Below, in pieces: positions 33,334 to 36,316 of a stretch of 36,316 nucleotides of DNA. This DNA comes from Candidatus Neomicrothrix sp. UBA4542. GTDB taxonomy: Bacteria > Actinomycetota > Acidimicrobiia > Acidimicrobiales > Poriferisodalaceae. The stretch's first letter is position 1, and each line of letters begins with the position of its first letter. The notes under the pieces are model-generated. The model was not told the origin of the DNA. It saw only the letters and a list, made by a program, of their open reading frames with translations, and ran no database searches. The DNA lies in the NCBI GenBank assembly GCA_002388005.1, contig DGLO01000103.1, forward strand, positions 1-36,316, given 5' to 3'. The translations under genes and the position numbers were made by a program.

Positions 33334-34368
33334 GTGAGTGTGGATCGGGTATTACTAGCCTCCCCCAGGGGGTTTTGTGCCGGGGTGGAGATGGCGATTA
33401 AGGCCCTCGCGTGGATGGTTCGTTCGTTTGACCCACCTGTTTATTGCTATCACGAGATCGTCCATAACCAACTCGTTGTTGACCGGTTCCGACAGCTGGG
33501 AGTTGTCTTCGTTGATGACGTGAGTCAAGTACCAGAGGGGCGCCCGTTAATGTTGTCTGCTCATGGCTCAGCACCTGAAGTCGTGAGGGAAGCTCGGCAA
33601 CGAGGCGGCTACGTAGTAGATGCAGTGTGTCCTCTTGTCACCAAAGTCCATCACGAGGTCCGTGTCCGCTCCCAAAAGGGTTATCGAATTGTTTATGTAG
33701 GGCACGAGGGCCACGAAGAAGCCGTTGGGACAATGGCGGTGGCTCCCGATGCAATCAGTCTGGTTGAAGATCATGTTCAGGTAGCCGAATTACCTGACTT
33801 CATAGAACCAGTCGCGATGCTGGCCCAAACCACCCTTAGTCATCGAGATTGGGAGGGGGTGTTGGAAGCAACGAAAGAAAGGTTCCCTGACGTCTGGATG
33901 CCAGGTCGCAGCGACCTTTGCTTCGCGACAACTAACCGGCAATCAGCCTTGGCATCGATAGCTCGCCGATGTGATGCTGTTATCGTCATCGGTTCCGCGA
34001 ACTCTTCGAACACCATGGCGCTCGTCAAACTGGCAAAAGAGTCCGGTTCCCAGCACGTCTTTCGCATCAATTCCGCGTCAGAACTACCTGACGATCTGAG
34101 CGGCACGGTCGGCGTGACGGCGGGAGCTTCGGCACCCGAGGAACTCGTTGATGCAGTGATCGAACATCTCTCACCATCTAACGGCGTCGAAGAGGTGCGC
34201 ATTACTGACGAGGACGAGTACTTTCCGCCACCGAGAGAGATCCGGGAACTGCTTTCGGTTCTGGAGCTGGCGGTACACGCAACTCTTGCGGTGCCCAGTG
34301 ATGCTCGAGTCGGGCCGCTTGACCGAGAAGTTGCCGCCAGCGATGTTCTAGCCTCTCTTTCGAACTAG
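33334..34368 (+). CDS. ispH: 4-hydroxy-3-methylbut-2-enyl diphosphate reductase
   Basis: IspH makes IPP and DMAPP in the last step of the MEP isoprenoid pathway, using a [4Fe-4S] cluster. The 344-residue product shows the three cluster cysteines in PRGFCAGVE, DAVCPLVTK and LCFATTNRQ, plus the substrate histidines in YHEIVHN and VGHEGHEE. The start is uncertain: TTG 33331, GTG 33334 and GTG 33340 all lie just after a perfect hairpin; GTG 33334 is used here. It runs opposite to the DUF512 gene, whose start lies 45 bases away, and faces plsC tail to tail with a 20-base gap. It stands outside any isoprenoid cluster. Confidence 0.96.
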   Translation: MSVDRVLLASPRGFCAGVEMAIKALAWMVRSFDPPVYCYHEIVHNQLVVDRFRQLGVVFVDDVSQVPEGRPLMLSAHGSAPEVVREARQRGGYVVDAVCPLVTKVHHEVRVRSQKGYRIVYVGHEGHEEAVGTMAVAPDAISLVEDHVQVAELPDFIEPVAMLAQTTLSHRDWEGVLEATKERFPDVWMPGRSDLCFATTNRQSALASIARRCDAVIVIGSANSSNTMALVKLAKESGSQHVFRINSASELPDDLSGTVGVTAGASAPEELVDAVIEHLSPSNGVEEVRITDEDEYFPPPREIRELLSVLELAVHATLAVPSDARVGPLDREVAASDVLASLSN

Positions 34369-34388
34369 AGAGAACGGCTTGCCTCTAT

Positions 34389-35111
34389 TTAGGGGCTTGT
34401 CTGTGGTTCGCTGCCCGGTTCATAAATGTTTGGCGTCCCGCAAATGATTTGTGCACGATCAAATAAATCTTGAATTTCTTCGCGCAAATACTCTGAGGTA
34501 TTGCGCACCTCTTGTCGAGATAGTCGGCCCGTCGCGCTCAGAGGGGGTGGCGGGATAGGTTCGCCGATGATCACATGAACGTGTTTCGGTCGCAAAAATT
34601 TCGATCCTCGTGGCATGGCAACTGCGGTCCCGCCGATTCCGACGGGCACGATCGGTACTTGGGTCTTAGCGGCCAGATAGGCCGCACCATCGAACAGCGG
34701 AAACACCCGCGGCCCGTCCTTTCGTTCACCCTCAGGGAAAGCGACAACGGGGTCATGACCATTTTCGAGAACAGCAAGCGCCGTCAAAAGTGCGGCCCGA
34801 TCTGCACTTCCTCGGCTCACGGGAAAGCAGCCGATGGTGGTGAAAAGCCAACCAAAAAACGCATTATTCCACACGGACTCTTTTCCCATAAACCGCAGTC
34901 GCCGTGGGACGCATGCCTGAAGGGGGGTATCTATATAGCTTCTATGGTTCGGCGCCCAAACGCAGGCTCCGTCGGGGATGTTCTTCTGACCTTCGATGGT
35001 GACTCGGTTCCAGACCTTGAAGATGGCCCATACCAGGTATTTCAAGACTTGATACGTCGCTCGGTTGTACCAATGCGTGCTGCGATCAGCTAGCTGCGAT
35101 TCGTCGGCCAT
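34389..35111 (-). CDS. plsC: 1-acyl-sn-glycerol-3-phosphate acyltransferase
   Basis: PlsC adds the second acyl chain to lysophosphatidate at the inner membrane. The 240-residue product has the catalytic NHxxxxD motif as NHRSYID, the glycerol-phosphate motif GKESVW region, and the third block FPEGERKDG, a variant of FPEGTRS, with a hydrophobic stretch near residues 24-34. The ATG at 35111 shares its A with the TGA stop of the upstream AroA-Cmk gene (TGATG), so the two are tightly coupled. The alternative TTG at 35114 is less likely. The last residues are Pro- and Glu-rich. Confidence 0.9.
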   Translation of the reverse strand: MADESQLADRSTHWYNRATYQVLKYLVWAIFKVWNRVTIEGQKNIPDGACVWAPNHRSYIDTPLQACVPRRLRFMGKESVWNNAFFGWLFTTIGCFPVSRGSADRAALLTALAVLENGHDPVVAFPEGERKDGPRVFPLFDGAAYLAAKTQVPIVPVGIGGTAVAMPRGSKFLRPKHVHVIIGEPIPPPPLSATGRLSRQEVRNTSEYLREEIQDLFDRAQIICGTPNIYEPGSEPQTSP

Positions 35112-36316
35112 CAATCCTCCACAACCAAGCGAAATAGGTGCGCAAGCTCCGAGACGACTTCGGGAATTTCGAGTTCGCTGGTGTCAACTACCACCGCGCC
35201 GGGCGCGACCTGAAGTGGGGAATCAGCACGAGTCGAATCGATTAGATCTCGCCGTTCAAGATCGTCGGCTACATCTCCCAGGGTCTGAACCGAAGATTCG
35301 TCGTAGCGTCGACGGGCTCGAACCTCAGGTTGCGCAGTCAGAAAAACCTTGAATACGGCATCAGGGAATACTTCAGTTCCTATGTCGCGGCCTTCCATCA
35401 CCCCACCGCCGAGTTCAGTAGCCCACTTCCTCTGTTGGGCCACAAGAACTCGGCGTACACCTGGGTTCGCTGCTACGGCGCTCACGTGCTGATCGACCTC
35501 TGGGGTTCTAATTTCATCGGTGGCTTCGATACCGTCGACAAACGTTCGTTGGCCTATAGCTATTTCAGTTCGCCGAGCTAGGTCAGTGGTCGCATCTTGA
35601 TCTTCGGAATCGATTCCTGCTCGTAACGCCGCTACGGCAACAGCCCGATACATGGCACCGGTATCAAAATGTGGAAGGTTGAGTTCAGTCGCAAGCAGGC
35701 GCGCAACCGTCGACTTGCCGGATCCTGCCGGTCCATCAATAGCGACGACGGCGACCACATCTCTTCGGGATTTTACTTCAGGGCGAAGTCCCTCAAGGCG
35801 CGAAAAGAACGCTGGAAAAGTTTTCTCTACACAATCGTGATCGTTGATCTCTATTCGGGGGATTCGAAGCGAAAGTAAGGCCATGGACATAGCCATTCGG
35901 TGGTCGCCATAAGTGTCTACGGTCGCTCCCCTGAGCGACCACAAGTTGGGTCGTACGATGAGGCCGTCTTTGGTTTCCGTAGCCTCGACACCGCACTTAG
36001 TCAACTCATTCACCATGGCGGCTAAACGGTCGGTTTCTTTGCGTCTAATGAAACCGACCCCTGTGATTTCTATAGCGGTCTCGGCGAAGGCTGCTACAGC
36101 GGCCAACGTCTGTGTCGTATCTGAACATTCTCGAAGATTGAAGGTGCCACCGCTAATTCGTCCGCCCTCAACTTCGATGTAATCCTCTCCCCAGACAACG
36201 TTGGCGCCAAGCTGCTCCAATACATCCACGAACTGGATATCGCCCTGATGACTATGTCGGTGAAGGCCAGCTACTCTCACCCGTCCTTGGGTTATCGCGG
36301 CGGCAGCAAAAAAATA
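35111..36316 (-). CDS. aroA-cmk: Fused 3-phosphoshikimate 1-carboxyvinyltransferase (C-terminal half) / cytidylate kinase, 5' end outside window
   Basis: The frame is open to the window edge (codons reading AAAAITQGRV precede the visible GTG at 36280), so the gene continues outward. About the first 190 visible residues are AroA: the RKETDR block, YGDHRMAMSMALL, and the C-terminal DCVEKTFPAFF. After a short linker (PEVKSRRDVV) a complete cytidylate kinase follows, with GPAGSGKST as P-loop, FDTGAMYR, and GRDIGTEVFPDA. AroA makes EPSP in the shikimate pathway; Cmk phosphorylates CMP and dCMP. No stop or frameshift separates the two parts, so they are one polypeptide. It overlaps plsC by one base. 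Confidence 0.93.
   Translation of the reverse strand, partial: YFFAAAAITQGRVRVAGLHRHSHQGDIQFVDVLEQLGANVVWGEDYIEVEGGRISGGTFNLRECSDTTQTLAAVAAFAETAIEITGVGFIRRKETDRLAAMVNELTKCGVEATETKDGLIVRPNLWSLRGATVDTYGDHRMAMSMALLSLRIPRIEINDHDCVEKTFPAFFSRLEGLRPEVKSRRDVVAVVAIDGPAGSGKSTVARLLATELNLPHFDTGAMYRAVAVAALRAGIDSEDQDATTDLARRTEIAIGQRTFVDGIEATDEIRTPEVDQHVSAVAANPGVRRVLVAQQRKWATELGGGVMEGRDIGTEVFPDAVFKVFLTAQPEVRARRRYDESSVQTLGDVADDLERRDLIDSTRADSPLQVAPGAVVVDTSELEIPEVVSELAHLFRLVVED

Overview
The window reads as a dense, mostly housekeeping stretch of an actinobacterial chromosome, most likely a free-living aquatic member of the Acidimicrobiia. This is inferred from three things: a gene order matching Mycobacterium tuberculosis Rv1820-Rv1830 (ilvG-like, pgsA, gcvH, FHA/garA, DUF151, MerR); an F420-type oxidoreductase pair; and a heterodimeric methylmalonyl-CoA mutase with MeaB. 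Genes are packed with gaps of a few bases, several pairs of genes touch or overlap, GTG starts are common, and no rRNA, transposase, phage gene or CRISPR array was seen.

Layout. 1-209: tail of an MFS transporter. 258-5234 (+): a five-gene catabolic-looking operon (NicX-family ring-cleaving dioxygenase, acyl-CoA synthetase, VOC metalloprotein, beta-hydroxyacid dehydrogenase, class V aminotransferase), facing a crotonase-family gene (5312-6208, -). 6282-7812 (+): a possible deazaflavin-dependent nitroreductase-like protein and an LLM F420 oxidoreductase. 7854-8638: a small unknown protein and msrB, separated by a group of DnaA-box-like sites. 8658-14142 (-): the Rv1820-Rv1830-like block, interrupted by a SRAP gene and an opposing HIT-family gene. 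14193-18024: thrB and leuS, tail to tail. 17925-24102: mutA, mutB and meaB, with a PH-like membrane protein and a cupin in between on the other strand. 24208-27779 (-): nrdAB with a long structured leader. 28140-29993 (+): ferredoxin-type reductase and a LOG-family protein. 30079-30153 (-): tRNA-Pro(GGG). 30206-33288 (-): small zinc-ribbon membrane protein, der, and a radical SAM DUF512 protein translationally coupled to der. 33334-34368 (+): ispH. 34389-36316 (-): plsC and an AroA-Cmk fusion that runs off the window end.

How the parts fit. The first 6-8 kb looks like a substrate-breakdown module whose substrate is not known: a NicX-type Fe dioxygenase, CoA activation, crotonase chemistry, an aminotransferase and an NAD(P)-linked hydroxyacid dehydrogenase would together suit an N-containing ring or a substituted amino acid. 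The mutAB/meaB genes provide B12-dependent entry of propionyl-CoA carbon as succinyl-CoA. The remainder covers DNA precursors, translation, phospholipid, isoprenoid and shikimate synthesis and ribosome assembly.

The best leads for something undescribed are the NicX-led cluster, the crotonase without its usual glutamates, the zinc-ribbon version of GarA, the palindromes in the nrdA, meaB, ispH and MerR leaders, the DnaA-box group before msrB, and the DUF512-Der pair. No single striking new defence or mobile system was seen.
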